From positions 22,053,437-22,117,436 of the forward strand of contig NC_059500.1 of NCBI RefSeq assembly GCF_018139145.2: a DNA stretch of 64,000 nt, read 5' to 3'. Of this stretch, positions 24,400 through 36,893 are shown piece after piece. Under the pieces are notes generated by a model that saw nothing but the letters and a program-made list of their open reading frames with translations, was not told the origin of the DNA and searched no databases. Numbering within the stretch: the stretch's first letter is position 1; every line of letters starts with the position of its first letter. The position numbers and the translations under genes were made by a program. Origin of the DNA: Gymnogyps californianus (Eukaryota; Chordata; Aves; Accipitriformes; Cathartidae).

Positions 24400-24770
24400 C
24401 TAGACAACAGGGTGGGGAAAGAAAAAAACCCAGGGCCAGGGGGGCTCTCCTGGGTGGGTTCCTGTGGCCACCCTGTGGTTAGGCAGCCTTCATGGCTGCC
24501 AAGGGGGTTGAGCTGTCGGCGGAGACACCTCCGTGGCGGACGGCTACGATACGGCAGGAGAGGGCAGGGGGTGGGAAAAAGTAGGGCTTGGTGCCAAAAG
24601 GATTCCCCCATTCCCAGCGGATGGCTGGACAAAGGCACGAGGGAGGAGAATGGCAGCCATATGCACCTTGGCAGTGACCGGCACACCCTGGGCCTTCCCA
24701 GCCGCAAAGGGGCTGGAAAAGCGCTTCCTCTGGAGCTGCAACAGCATCTGTCGGGATGCACTCTGTAATG
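24400..24770. promoter_or_regulatory. Small GC- and CpG-rich island
   Basis: A sharp GC rise in AT-rich surroundings. I count about 13 CpGs in roughly 340 bp, seven of them within 24516-24553. Long open frames occur on both strands (to 160 codons plus and 147 minus) because GC-rich DNA has few stops, so they are not evidence of coding. It could be a small promoter island, a first exon, or a relic of a GC-rich repeat. I see no TATA box or recognised repeat ends. Confidence 0.4.
24492..24584 (+). CDS. Possible small ORF or first coding exon in the CpG island
   Basis: An ATG with G at +4 opens a 30-codon frame beginning MAAKGVELSAETPPWRTATI and ending in GGGKK before TAG. All seven tightly clustered CpGs lie within it, and the MAA start is typical of vertebrate first exons. 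No strong splice donor is visible before the stop. Product and reality are unknown. Confidence 0.2.
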   Translation: MAAKGVELSAETPPWRTATIRQERAGGGKK

Positions 24771-27700
24771 CTCCTAGTGCACACATATGCCATATGTGCT
24801 GTGGCTATTTTCGGAGCCTGGTGCTTAGAGTCAGTGATTGCTCATGCCACATTTGTCAATGGCTATATTTGTGGTGTTGATCATTCTCTCCCTCCAAAGC
24901 AAGACTGCCTTCCCCATCTGTCGTGCACAAGTATTGTGAAGCAGAATGTTTTTGTTTTCCCTGCATATTTTTAATTGAAAAATTGCAAGTAACCATCACA
25001 TATATATGGATATATTGAGACTTGAGCCTTCATATTCATTTCTATAGCAACACACTGATTTTGCGTTCAGCTGGGTGCGTAACACAAACTAGAACAGCAA
25101 CTGTTATTCAATCATAAGCAAATCAGAGCTAATGAGAAGGGTTCTTTTCTTCCCAAATTGGATCCACTGAGGGTATATTTATATGGTATATTCTGTGAAA
25201 TTCAACCCTCCCACACTTTGAGCTATTCCGCCCAAACCGTCCAAAAGCTATATGACTACAGTTGGTACAGCAATGAGCCCAACTCGTGAGGCCTGCTTGA
25301 GAGGCAGGACATATTTGCTCAGGCTCAACACACCATGGTTTTCAGTTGCCTCAGCATGCTGGCTGAGCAGTTTGGTGTCTGCCCAGGCTGAGGTATATGG
25401 GAACTTTCTACAAGAGGCTTCCTTTATCAGCTACCAGAGCTAATGAACTGGAGAGCAGTTCACTAAAAAATAAAAGGTAGGGATATTGTTTTCACATGTA
25501 AAGATTGATACTTCCTGCAAAATAGACTGAAAGATCCCAAAATTACTACAAATGCAATGGCCTGCTGCCGTGGTAAGTTTTATCTCAGTCTGAGAAAATC
25601 TTAAAGAATTTAACAAAACTCTACCAGGGAACCAGATGACTCTTCAACAGCAACTACATGCTCCTGAAGCATGTGCCCCCTGCCTCCCTTCGGAACTAAA
25701 TGCTTTTACCATATAGCCCTTGAACTGTGCAACTATACAGGATAATTTAAAATAAATAAATAAATAGAGAAGGGAGGTCCATTTTCACTGTGGTTTGTTA
25801 CATTTTTACAAAGTCCTAGGAATTCTTTCAAACTATATTTCCTAAGTTTTTGGGGGCAACGTCAGGAGATACGTTCTTTCAAGTTTCTGTCTATAATCAC
25901 ATGTACTGCCCTGGAGCATGGGGCCATTCAGAACGTTGGGGACTCTGGGCTACATTCACTAGAAGGACATTGGCTCAGCCTTGCACCACTTCATTGCCAG
26001 GCACAGTACCATCTAAGCATCCACCTGGTCAGCTCTTTGGTAGAGGTGGTGGGGAAAAGAAACCTTTTCATTTCTATATTGAGACCACATTTTAAAAAAC
26101 ACTGAGCCTGAAGATTCACTTGGGGTCAAACCTGTCTCCTCACAAGTTACAGTGGAAAACTGGAAACAAATACTCAGTCTGCAGCTGCAGACCTACGGGT
26201 GGAGGGCAGTGTTTTCTGTTTGCCAAAACCCAAATATAATTTACAGTCAATGACTGTATGACATAGCCTACCTTTTCACCTCTAGAAACAATTGAAACCT
26301 CCTTTCACTTCTAGAGACAATCTATTTCACATGTGGAAATCAAAATGGATCTAATCATTTTCCCTTATTTTTATTCCCAAATTTTCTAATAAACATTTTA
26401 AATGTCCAGTGGCATTTTTGCAGGGTGTTAGTCCTTGCTTTCATATTAGATACTTGTTTTATTTTACTGGGTAGTTAAAATTAGTAAATGTTGGACCAGC
26501 AAAAGAAGCTACTTGATGTTCTAGGGCTTTCAGAAATTTTTGTCAAGCCTGTTATACAAACGCTCCCCATAGTATCTGAGTGGGCAAAACCAAGCATAGC
26601 ACTCAGCTGGAGCAAACATGTCCATGTGTTGCACTGTTTACCACCAGCAGAAGCTTTACAGAAAAGCCACGAAGTCACACCAGGTCATATCAACACGGTT
26701 GTTGTTCAGCATCCAGCTGCATGTTCAGTGGGGACACAACACTTCAATAACAGCATGGCTCAACTGAGCAGAGGCTAGACGAGTCCAAAATAAGGCGACT
26801 AGAGATTCAAATACATAAGGAAGTCAAGATCGAAATATGTAATGGATTGGGTTGCTGTGGTTGAGAAAGGGCTGGAAAGAGAGCTGAAAATGGTCTGCAG
26901 CTATACAGAGAATGTCAGCAGAGAAAGAAGGAATCTTTTTTGGATCTTCTGTAAGTAGGACACAAAACGAAGGATTCTGCTGAGAGGTTAGAGGGTTTTC
27001 TATATCCTACTCTTAGCTACCCAACTCACTTCTTTTACCCCATAGGGACCCTAGGCATCTAACTTTCATCTTGTTCCTTCTACTAGGTAGATGAACACAT
27101 GAAAGTTACAGCCTACAAAGGCAGCTTTAAGGCACTTAACACTAATTCCTCAGAGAGAACCTAAGTTGATTCTCAGCTTCACAAATTACATTATAAAATT
27201 ATAAATATTATGAAATAATGCAAAGGTAAATGTTAGCTAGTTTATTTCAGGGAGAAACAGTAATTCGTATTTTGAAAGTGACTAACATATCAAGTTACTA
27301 CTTTTCATTTTATGATATCTAACACAGTGCTTCCCTTTGTTGACAATTCTGATTAAGAACAGTTGTCATGTATGAATGGGAGCCACATCTGCTGCAATTG
27401 AATCAAGAAAAAGATCACAACAGTAGTCTCTAAAAGGTGCCTTTTTCCCCTAACAGCAAAAGCCTTTACATTTTAAAGGTTAATGAGCAGTCAGAAAAAC
27501 TTTTCTGACGTGTAAAATAAAACACAAATTTTTAAAAAGTGTCATTATCTTTTATTATTTCAGAATCCAGATCAAAGCTATTAACATTACTAAATGGCTG
27601 AAGAGAAGATTTAAAGAAGAGGGATTACAAGTAAATTGTGGACTAAGTTCATCCTTGGTAGATCTCACAGGGTTCTCTAAAGCAGTGGTCCTACTTCCAA

Positions 27701-28039
27701 AAGATTGGCTATACTGGGAAAAGCAAACCTCATGTTACAAGGCTTAAATTCATTATGCATGAGCCAGCACACCTCTTGAGTGCTTGACTGCAACCTGAAA
27801 AGGATTGAAAAGCCTTGATCTAAGGCTGGTGGTGCAGACTGCAGGCTTAGGAGTGCCACCTCAAGTGCACGTGGAGCCTGCCCCATCCAGGCCATGGAGC
27901 CAGGACCTCCCGCCTGCTCAGGCATGCCCTTACTTCCTGCAGGCTGTCAGCACTGAGCAAACACAAGGGGATCTGATACTCCTTAAGTAAGAATACTGCT
28001 GAACAGTATTCAAGCCTTACTTTATTCAAAACAAACTGT
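24771..28039. other. No gene or classified repeat seen
   Basis: Intron-like sequence with a short (AAAT)n run at 25750-25766. The open frame at 26488-26778 (96 codons) shows no splice or poly(A) context and no family resemblance. Confidence 0.45.
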
Positions 28040-28970
28040 GTCAAACTAACTTACACTCCATCATTGTCTTGTCTCAGCAGGTAGAGCTAGATGTGACGTA
28101 CCTTAACTTTAGATAACCTTTAACATAGACTTACATGGTATTCTCAGAACCAAATTGAGAAGGGAAATGCGGTCAAGACAAACTTACTGAAAAGGGTGAT
28201 CAGAGGTGAAAAGTGAACTCAGAGTAATTGACCAGAGGCTCACTGTCAAATAGGGAGAGCATATCAAACGTGTCCCTGCAAAAAGCTGTCCTGAGTGCAA
28301 TTACTGCATACTTGAGAAGGAAGCATACTATGGACAAATTTGTGGACAACTCAAAGCTTGAGGGATTACAAGGACTGTGCAGAAAAGGAGTAGGATTCAA
28401 AATGATCTTGATAAATTGGAGAAATTATCTGAAATCAGTAAGATTAGAGTGCACAGTAAAGTGGAAAGTAGTACATATATGGAGGAACAATCACATGCAT
28501 ATACATGCAAAATCAGGGAAGGGATTTGGAATGTATCACAAACCAAAGAGGAATGAACAAGATAACAGTATGATAAAAAGGGCAAATTTTATTTTGCAAT
28601 ATTGTATGCAAGACACAGCAGCTGATATTCTGCTTTATTTAGTGCTGGCAAGGCATTAGCTGGAGTATTTCATCTTGTTTCCGACACACACTTAGAGAAA
28701 GATTATTTAGAGACAGTTCAGAGGAGGGCAACAAAAGTTACAAGAAGCAGGGAAAAAAGCAGCCCAGAAAAAAGCTGAAAGAAATGGGCTTAATTAGTCT
28801 ACAAAGAACATGGAGACTGATCATCAAAGCAGTCTGCAAATACATAGAAGGTTGCAGAGAAGAGAATAATGATCAAAAGTTCCCCAGGTCCAATGCATGA
28901 TGTGACTCAGAAAAATATTTATTTGCAAACTGAAGATAGATATTTAAGAAAGCTTCCTAATTATAAAGAC
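28040..28970 (+). repeat. Ancient CR1/L3-type LINE relic
   Basis: Colinear with the ORF2 3' half of amniote CR1/L3, though very diverged: AAATTTGTGGACAACTCAAA matches the segment encoding the FADD-box neighbourhood, then GATCTTGATAAATTGGAGAA, then GGCAAGGCATTAGCTGGAGT (region 'Y..LVRPHLEY'), then AGACAGTTCAGAGGAGGGCA and AAGCTGAAAGAAATGGGCTT. The 143-codon open frame 28228-28659 inside it is a leftover, not a gene. Much older than the CR1 copies at 36-40 kb. Confidence 0.65.
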
Positions 28971-31900
28971 AATTAAAAACCTCCAGTAAGAGACATTCCT
29001 CAGAGAGACTGTTCTGGTTCTGAGAATTTTTTTGCTAAATGTCTTTCGGTGAGATGACTTCAGTTTACCTGTCCTTGTGTCAGAGCAAATGAATATACTC
29101 CGTGACTTCCCAAATTTCCTTCAATTAACATTTGTGATGATAAGCAAAAGCAAAACCACAACAGCCTGTAAAAATGGAGAAATAGTAAATAAGTACATCT
29201 AAATTATTTTAGAAAACTCAATTTATGTGGAAGGGTTTTGTATGTAAAAATACACTCAATCACAACTGATGTAAAGCACTTAGTCCTTTTTAATTTCCTT
29301 AGATACTCTAAATATGAGGGATTATCTAAGTAAGTGACATTTAAAGAAAAATGTAAAGAGGCGAGATTCATTTTCTGTCTTTGAACAATACATCACAGGA
29401 GAGGAAAGTCCTCCCAACATCCTTTTCAGCTCTGTCAGTTCAGTATTGTGAAGAGATAGGAGCATTTAGGAGCATACTTAACTGTAGGTGCATAATATAT
29501 CTTTCAAAAAACCCCTGAAGTTCCAGGCAAGACAAGATTTTCAACATTTTCACGCACTCAGAATTTTACATAAAAATTGTTTGGGAAATGCTGAAATAGG
29601 AAGCTATCTCGTTTCAGGAACACCTTGATCCTGCTGCTGCTCTGATAAATCGTCATGGGAATTTCCTCGGAAACTGTATCTGGGTCTTCAAGGTGGCATG
29701 CCGGGTTTCCCTGACTCAGTTGCCCTGGATCCAGCATCAACAATTTCAGGCCCAGAGTATCAGCTCTGCAGCAGAGCACCTGGAAGCCCGTAGCTCTCAC
29801 AGCTGCTGTCTCCCGGCAGGAATGCCAGCAGCCAAATGGTGGCAGGGATTCAGCTCTTGGAGCCTCAGATTCTCACCTACGTAGAGAGCCAGGAAAGCTT
29901 GGTTTGCTGGCTGTCCCAAAACCATGGTGCCTGCCTTTTCAGCTCCAGAGTAAAGCTACAAGATGGATTTTCACAGGGCTGGGAAAAGAAGAAAAATCTG
30001 CTGGGTATTTAGACAGGTTCTTTCAGAAACTCCTTTTGGATTTTGGGGAAAATTGCTTAACAGAGGATATTTCAAAAGAGACATTTTTTGCTTAAAATAA
30101 TTTGCACTTTCTGATCAGATGAATTAGACAGTAGTAAAAGTGTGTGAGAACATATAGAGAGAAACAAATCTGATATTGTGCAATGAGTGCCCAGCATATG
30201 CTGTACCTTTCTATTTCAAATATAAGTAAAAATAAAGCAAACCTCTAGCACAACCCACGGTAAAGGGCAGCAGCAGAACCAATTTTAGAAGTAATTGGTT
30301 TTCAAATTAAACTCACACAATCAGTGTATGGATTTTCCTTCCACAGGTAGAAAATATGAAGTTTGAAAAGATTCTGTCAAATACAGCTGTGCACTAAGGT
30401 GAAACTCATGTGCTGTATATATTTTCATCTTGAAGGTCTATTAATGGGAAGAAATGGTACAAGTCAAAACTTTGATGTGCTGGCAGGCAGTTAGCTTAAA
30501 GCCAGCTATGAATGTTTCACAAGAGAGCTTTAGCTATGCACCATTTTCTTTCGAAACAACTTCAGTGTGGAATAAAGTTTGGGAAGATCTGTACTAGCTT
30601 CCATGTTTTGCAGGAGTTAGTTATTTGACTTTTAGACTGTAGACTGGAAATCACTACTGGAACATTCTAAGAGCCACATCTCGTTTCTCAGACCAAATTG
30701 ACAGAAAAATATGTCCAAAAAAATGATGGTAAATATAAGGCTGGATCTTGGAGGCCTTATTTACTTTTGAAGCCTTTATTTACTTTAAACCTAAGCCCTT
30801 TTCAAGCTTCCCTCAGGGAATAGTAGGATTTTTGCATAAGTACGAAATCTGGGAATTTGCCGAAACACAGGGCAGCTGGGGTGATGGAGGAAAAGTAGCA
30901 GTAACATTAAATTACACTAAATGAAGATTTCTCAATAAAGGAAGGAGAAAAGCATTTGAAGGGAAAAGTTGGAACTATCCAGGACAGAACGAGCATTCCC
31001 ACACTTGATGAGTTTTTCTAACCTTTTGATATTTCCATACATCCACAAAAGATACTATCATCATGAGGACACAATGGTAAGGAATGGAAGAATTTTATTT
31101 ATTCACTCATTCCTCTTTCTAGAAAGTCTTCCTGCATAGCCATCCCAAGTGAACTGCCACAAGTCTCCCTAACCTTTGTGCATGTGAATGGCTGCAGAAA
31201 TAAGGAAGGTCTGGAAGAGGCTAAAAAAGCTAGGAGGGTAACGGGTAAAATAATCAGTGACAGGCAGAGCGTACTTTGATGAGAATATGAAGATGTGACT
31301 TGTGGCATATGTGAGAGAGAATAAGGACTTAGGGGTATAAACACTGTGTGGAGGGCAGTCCCCAGGGCTGAGCAGAGTGGGAGTTGTTGGTGGGAGCTTT
31401 CACCTCCTTCAGCTGCCAAGGTCAGCAGCTTTTGGCTGGGACATCCCCTATGTGGAAGCAAGACATAGAAAATTTGGGAAAAGTTGTCACAGGACCTTGG
31501 AAGAAGCAAGAGGTGGGAGAGAGGTTTAAGACTTAAATGTATGCCAGTTTGTATTTATGTGACTGCCATGCTTCTCCTCTTCTGCAGGAACTAACTGAGG
31601 CTGCAGCAAGTCAAGTCCTGGGACTGGAATCAGCTGTGTTTACTCGGTTGTGTACCAAGGGAGGACTCGTAATGCTTACCCTGATGTGCACTCACTGACA
31701 GTTCAGGGGCCATCCCATCTTCCCAGTGCTGTCCACACGTTTGCTACCAATCTTTGTAATGCAAAACAAATGACTACAGCCACTGCATAGCTTTGGAGAC
31801 TGAATAGTTAAACTGTGAATATGTTTGTTCCCTCAACACTGTAACAGTAGCACTGTGTCACTAACGAGTGATTTAGATTAGTTAAAGAATCACCCTCAAA

Positions 31901-32436
31901 GATATTAGCAAAAGTTATTTTTAATGTGAATTTGTAGAAGTGCAACTTAACAAAGTTCGATGGCAAGGTTCACTCTGTTACTTACTACATGGCAGAATCA
32001 TACAAAGGAAAATCGAGTTAGAATCGATTTAGAATGATTTACACAGAGACTGGAGATGCAAAAGGGTAAGGGAGACCCTCCCGTTGAGTCACAAGGTTCA
32101 GAGCGGACCTCCTTGCTTTCTAAACTCCTGATGGAGCTTAGGTGCAACTGGATCCAGACTTAGTCTCAGACTTGGTCAATGGTTTATGTCTAATGGAATT
32201 AATATAAAGGGTAAAGAAAACCTCCTATTGAATTACTATGTCAGTTTGTCAGGGAATGTGTGATTATGGATCCTACACAACTTTGAGGTAGCAGCAATTT
32301 AAGATTTGTTAACACTACTATGGTAAATCATAAGATTAGTTTATATGATTTTTAACAACACAATCAACAGCCAATTATCAGAGTGATTTAATAAAATTTG
32401 CTATAATCAACGCTACAAAGTTCCCTAAATCAAATC

Positions 32437-32463
32437 GCACACACACAAACACACACACACAAA
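32437..32463. repeat. (CA)n microsatellite, interrupted
   Basis: CACACACACAAACACACACACAC: about 12 CA units with one interruption. Confidence 0.9.
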
Positions 32464-33693
32464 TATAGAGGTTAACCTACGATCAAGATTTTTCTCTCTT
32501 TGCCAATTGTAGTAAATTGTTGGTACCAAATGATCTTTGAAACTTCATGAAATCTACTTGTAGTGAATTACTCACTATTCTCTTTCATCAGCATTTGTCA
32601 ACAGACAATCTTTGACCCCTTCTTCTTCGTCATTTCAGGTATGGTTCCAGGAGTTTCAGGTACGGTGTGGGAGTGCCTAATGGTCCTAACTCACTGTACT
32701 GTAACCAGGACAAGAAAGTACCAGATTGTCCCAACTCACTGCACTTGTAGCCAAAACAAGAACACAATGTTGGCTGGTCCTGACATCGCAACATGGCCCA
32801 GGGGGTCTGCACTACCACACACTGTAATGTAAGTATCTCCCTCAAAAAGACGTTTCCTGGCAGATATTAACAGACCTTTTGCACCGCCAAAGGCCCAGCT
32901 AGTGGAGGTATCTATCTCCAACATAAATATCATAAATACCCATGCAGAGGAGGACCTCATCCCTGGTCTGAATATGTCAAAGACAGCATGAATTTCACTG
33001 TCCAGGACTGGGTGTAAGCAGATCTGGAAAGCATAGCTACAGAGGAGATAGGTTAGAAAACTCAAACAAAAAACCAAACAAACAAAAAAATCAAGCTCCT
33101 GGAAAGAGCAAAGAAGCAAAGCAGCCAAAAAGCATACAAGCTGACCAGGTCGGTCAGGCTTTGGTCATTTTGCACTCCAGCTTCTCTTTAGCTCACCGTA
33201 TTTGCTGATCTCTATTACACACTGTCTACAGCTTTCATTTTCACTATTCTTCACATGTCATAAATTGCTTTTCCCCTGTCCTTCACCACAGCAACAGTAT
33301 CTCCCCTCACCTCTGCTGCTGTCACATACTGACACTTAGGCTGTCAGACCATGGCTTTCTCAGAGAACATTTCTCCCAGTGCATTTATTCTGCACTTGCT
33401 TTGGGAAGTGACAGTGCTCATGTTCACAGTTAGCCACCTGTGACCTCTTCTCCCCTGGCGCTTTTCTCCAGATTTCTCCAGGGTATAGTCCCTGCAGAGA
33501 CAAAGAATTTTGTATTGAGAAATATGTCCATAAGCCTAAAAGGCCCTTGTGCATTTCTCATATGAATTTGAAGGCATCACTGTGTTACACCACAGTTGCT
33601 CTGGACTTGTAGATACAGTGCTTGATTTGGGCTGGTCTTATTAGGATGATGTGAAACAAGAGCTCAAAACCTTCTTTGAATCTTAAAGAAATT

Positions 33694-33710
33694 CCTCTCT
33701 CTCTCTCTCT
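33694..33710. repeat. (CT)n microsatellite
   Basis: About eight uninterrupted CT units. Confidence 0.9.
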
Positions 33711-35887
33711 GCCAATTTTATTTTTCTTCTTTACTTGGTTAGGATATAAAACACATCTTAGCATAACAGTATTAGTAGAGCTACAAAGAGTCATCACGCT
33801 GTTGCCAGGAAAAGATCCTTGTACTGACATCTGTGTTCAGAAGTGAACCTGACAGGAGCATCAGCCCTGATACTGATTCCTGATGCCCGGCACCTTGCAA
33901 GTGATTTACCTCACTGCCAAGCCAATACAAAATTCTCCAATAGCAGTATTTTAGTTATCTTTGCCTTCCATTTGCACTCCTGTAAGTCACAACACATTTG
34001 ATACTGAAGGAGAGGCTTATCTGTTTCATGGGAAGTTTGTAACGTACCAAATTATTTTTTCTTAAATCTTCCTGTTGACCTCTTTGACCCTGTTACTGTC
34101 TGAAATCCGATATATTGGTAGCAAAGCTTAAAATTACATTAAGAAAATGTCAGTAGCAAAATGCATAATTGTAAATTATAAGTAAGAAAGCATTATAATT
34201 CAAAAATTATTAGATTTGTGTGATGTTTTGACCTTGCTACATTCCAGAAAAATATAATGCAGCATTTAGATTATTTGCTTATCAGTCTTTTTAAAATACA
34301 TTTATAGTACTTTTGCACAAAATCTCTATATCTCCTTAAGTCAAAGATACACAGTTCAGCCAGTGTGGATATTGCAGCTTTTCTAGTCCAAATACAAAGG
34401 AAGGCTGGCAAACACAGTCTGTAATTTTACAGACTACTATTATTGCAATGCCACACAAGCTGTAGCATGCAAAGACAAAGGAAAAATTACTGTGCCTGCA
34501 CCAAAGACCTAACACAGCAAAGAGAAGGGTTTCTTGTGAAAATTGCTGGGTTCTTTTAAAATTGAGTATTGCGGTCGATTTCCAACATAGTCTTTCCACG
34601 TTCCTATCATAAACTCACTAACCATGCTCTCCCTAAAAATCACATATGGTGTCATCTTTCATCTCATATAAAATTAATCATTCATCTCTTTGGCACTGGA
34701 GAGTCAGGAACTAGAGATGGTTACTAAACTTACCAAAAGTATATTCCTAATCTTCCAGAAAAAACAGTCTTGTCTGGATATGAGAATATTTAAAAGACAA
34801 GAATTCTCAAGGCTCTTTCCCAGAACACGAAATCTGAGATTGTAATGTATTTCATCCTATGATGTTAGAACACTATCAAAGTATTGCAGAGGTATCGTGA
34901 TGGACCGTTTCAAAAGTGCTGAGGTTCTTAAAGATGAAGAAAGTTCCCAGGTAAGAGTTTCAAAAAAACCCAAAGCTGTATACCAGCATCCTTGATTTGG
35001 TGGAAGAGAGACTCCAAAGCAGTTTTCAAGGGCCCACTAAGTATCTGTCTACAACTTTAAGCACCAGATTTTTCAAAAAGTCTGCCCCTAGAGTTCATAC
35101 CACTTTCCATTTAAATTGGAATAAGCCTACTTAAAAAAAATGGGCAAGAGTCTCCAACAAGGCACTTTTTTTACGTAGGCTTCATTTTGTCAATTTGAAC
35201 TTCAGTACATAGTCACCATTTTCCTCAAACAATATGTCAGAGGTGACACCCTTGCAGACTTCAGGATTTGCTTTTGTTCTCAGTTACAACAGTATAAATC
35301 ACAAATATTTCCACTGACCTCATTGGAATTCCAAGAATAAAGGACTGGACAACCATGCTCATGGCATCTGTTCACAAGAGCCTTTATTAGATTCTGTGTG
35401 TGTGTAAAAAAGACCAAATTGTTCATAAGGATAGGAGCAGAACAAGTGGAATTGAACAAATGCGGAAGTATTCCAGGTGACACATACACACATAGAGTCA
35501 TTCCTCATTTTGCATATAATTGTCACAGAGTAAGTGGGAGAAATTGCAAAAAGAAAATTATTTTCTTAAGCTTAAATATCAAATTATTGAGGGAATAAAG
35601 CAGGTTATCAGTTAACTAGAAGACACATAGACGTAATAAATTTTGACAAAACTGATATATAGTTACTGACTTAAATATAAAGAATACTGTATACTCAAAG
35701 CAAAATTGAAAAGGTCTAGCTGCTACTAAATTAATATTAATGTAGCAATACGCATGGACTAGCTACTCTAACTAAAAGATTTCCTATCAAAAGCCAAAAC
35801 ATGGGGTATGGAAGAGAGCAATCTAGTTCTCTGAGCTGGCATGAGATGGCCAGAAGGGATTCCCTTTTGCAGAGGAATTTTAAGGAG

Positions 35888-36833
35888 ACATATCTTCATC
35901 AGTGACATAAACAGTGGGATCGAGTGCACTCTCAGCAAATTTGCAGATTACACCAAGCTGAGTGGTGTGGTTGACACAGCTGAGGGATGGGATGCCGTCC
36001 AGAGGGACCTGGACAAGCTCAAGAAGTGGGCCCATGTGAACCTCATGACGTTCAACAAGGCCAAGTGTAAAGTCCTGCACCTGGGTCAGGGCAATCTCCA
36101 GTATCAATATAGGCTGGGGCATGAAGGGATTGAAAGCAGCCCTGTGGAGAAGGACTTGGGGGTATTAGCAGATGAAAAACTGGACATGAGCCGGCAATGT
36201 GCGCTCGCAGCCCAGAAAGCCAACCATATCCTGGGCTGCACCAAAAGAAGGGTGGCCAGCAGGTCGAGGGAGGTGATTCTTACCTTCTACTCTGCTCTGG
36301 TGAGACCCCACCTGGAGTACTGGGTCCAGCTCTGGAGTACTCAGTACAAGAAAGACATGGACTTGTTGGACCGGGTCCAGAGGAGGGCCACAAATATGAT
36401 CAAAGGGATGGAACACCTCTCCTATGAGGAAAGGTTGAGAGAGTTGGGGTTGTTCAGCCTGGAGAAGAGAAGGCTCTGGGGAGACCTTATTGCGGCCTTT
36501 CAATACTTAAAGGGGGCTTATAAGAAAGATGGGGACAGACTTTTTGGTAGGACCTGTTGCGATAGGACAAAGGGTAACGGTTTTAAACTAAAAGAGGGTA
36601 GATTCAGATTAGATATAAGGAATAAATTTTTTACAGTGAGGGTGGTGAAACACTAGAACAAGTTGCCTAGAGAAGTTGTAGATGCCCCATCTCTGGAAAC
36701 ATTCAAAGTCAGGTTGGATGGGGCTCTGAGCAACCTGATCTAGCTGAAGATGTCCCCTGCTCATTGCAAGGGGGGTTGGACTAGATGACCTTTAATGATC
36801 CCTTCCAATCTAAACTATTCTATGATTCTATGA
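35888..36833 (+). repeat. CR1 LINE, 5'-truncated, 271-codon open frame
   Basis: Opens within the reverse transcriptase domain (CATCTTCATCAGTGACATAA-like) and ends TTCTATGATTCTATGA at 36818-36833. An open frame from 35841 to 36656 covers the CR1 ORF2 C-terminal part: [11 protein letters not shown] (catalytic-box FADD changed to FADY), [53 protein letters not shown], then an in-frame TAG at VVKH* where CR1 normally continues with W. The changed aspartate and missing 5' part make it inactive. Divergence is low, so it is a fairly young insertion. Confidence 0.93.
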
Positions 36834-36850
36834 CAAGGAGAAAGGAATGA

Positions 36851-36893
36851 TGATGATGATGATTACTGTTACTATTATTATTAATGATAGTGA
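36851..36893. repeat. (ATG)n/(ATT)n simple repeat next to a CR1 tail
   Basis: ATGATGATGATGATGATTAC, then ACTATTATTATTAATG. It begins 18 bp after the CR1 3' end and may have grown from its TTCTATGAT repeats. Confidence 0.8.

Larger units (their letters stand above)
28971..35887. other. No gene seen; simple repeats only
   Basis: About 7 kb of intron-like sequence. Simple repeats: (CA)n at 32437-32463, an A/C-rich patch at 33062-33090, (CT)n at 33694-33710. The open frame 31099-31509 (136 codons, minus) is serine- and leucine-rich without a domain. No exon is supported. Confidence 0.45.

Noticed and set aside
24286..24768. 160-codon plus-strand and 147-codon minus-strand frames
   Set aside because: They overlap antisense in GC-rich DNA where stops are scarce; neither shows a domain or consistent codon bias. 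Only the short CpG-dense frame is kept as tentative.
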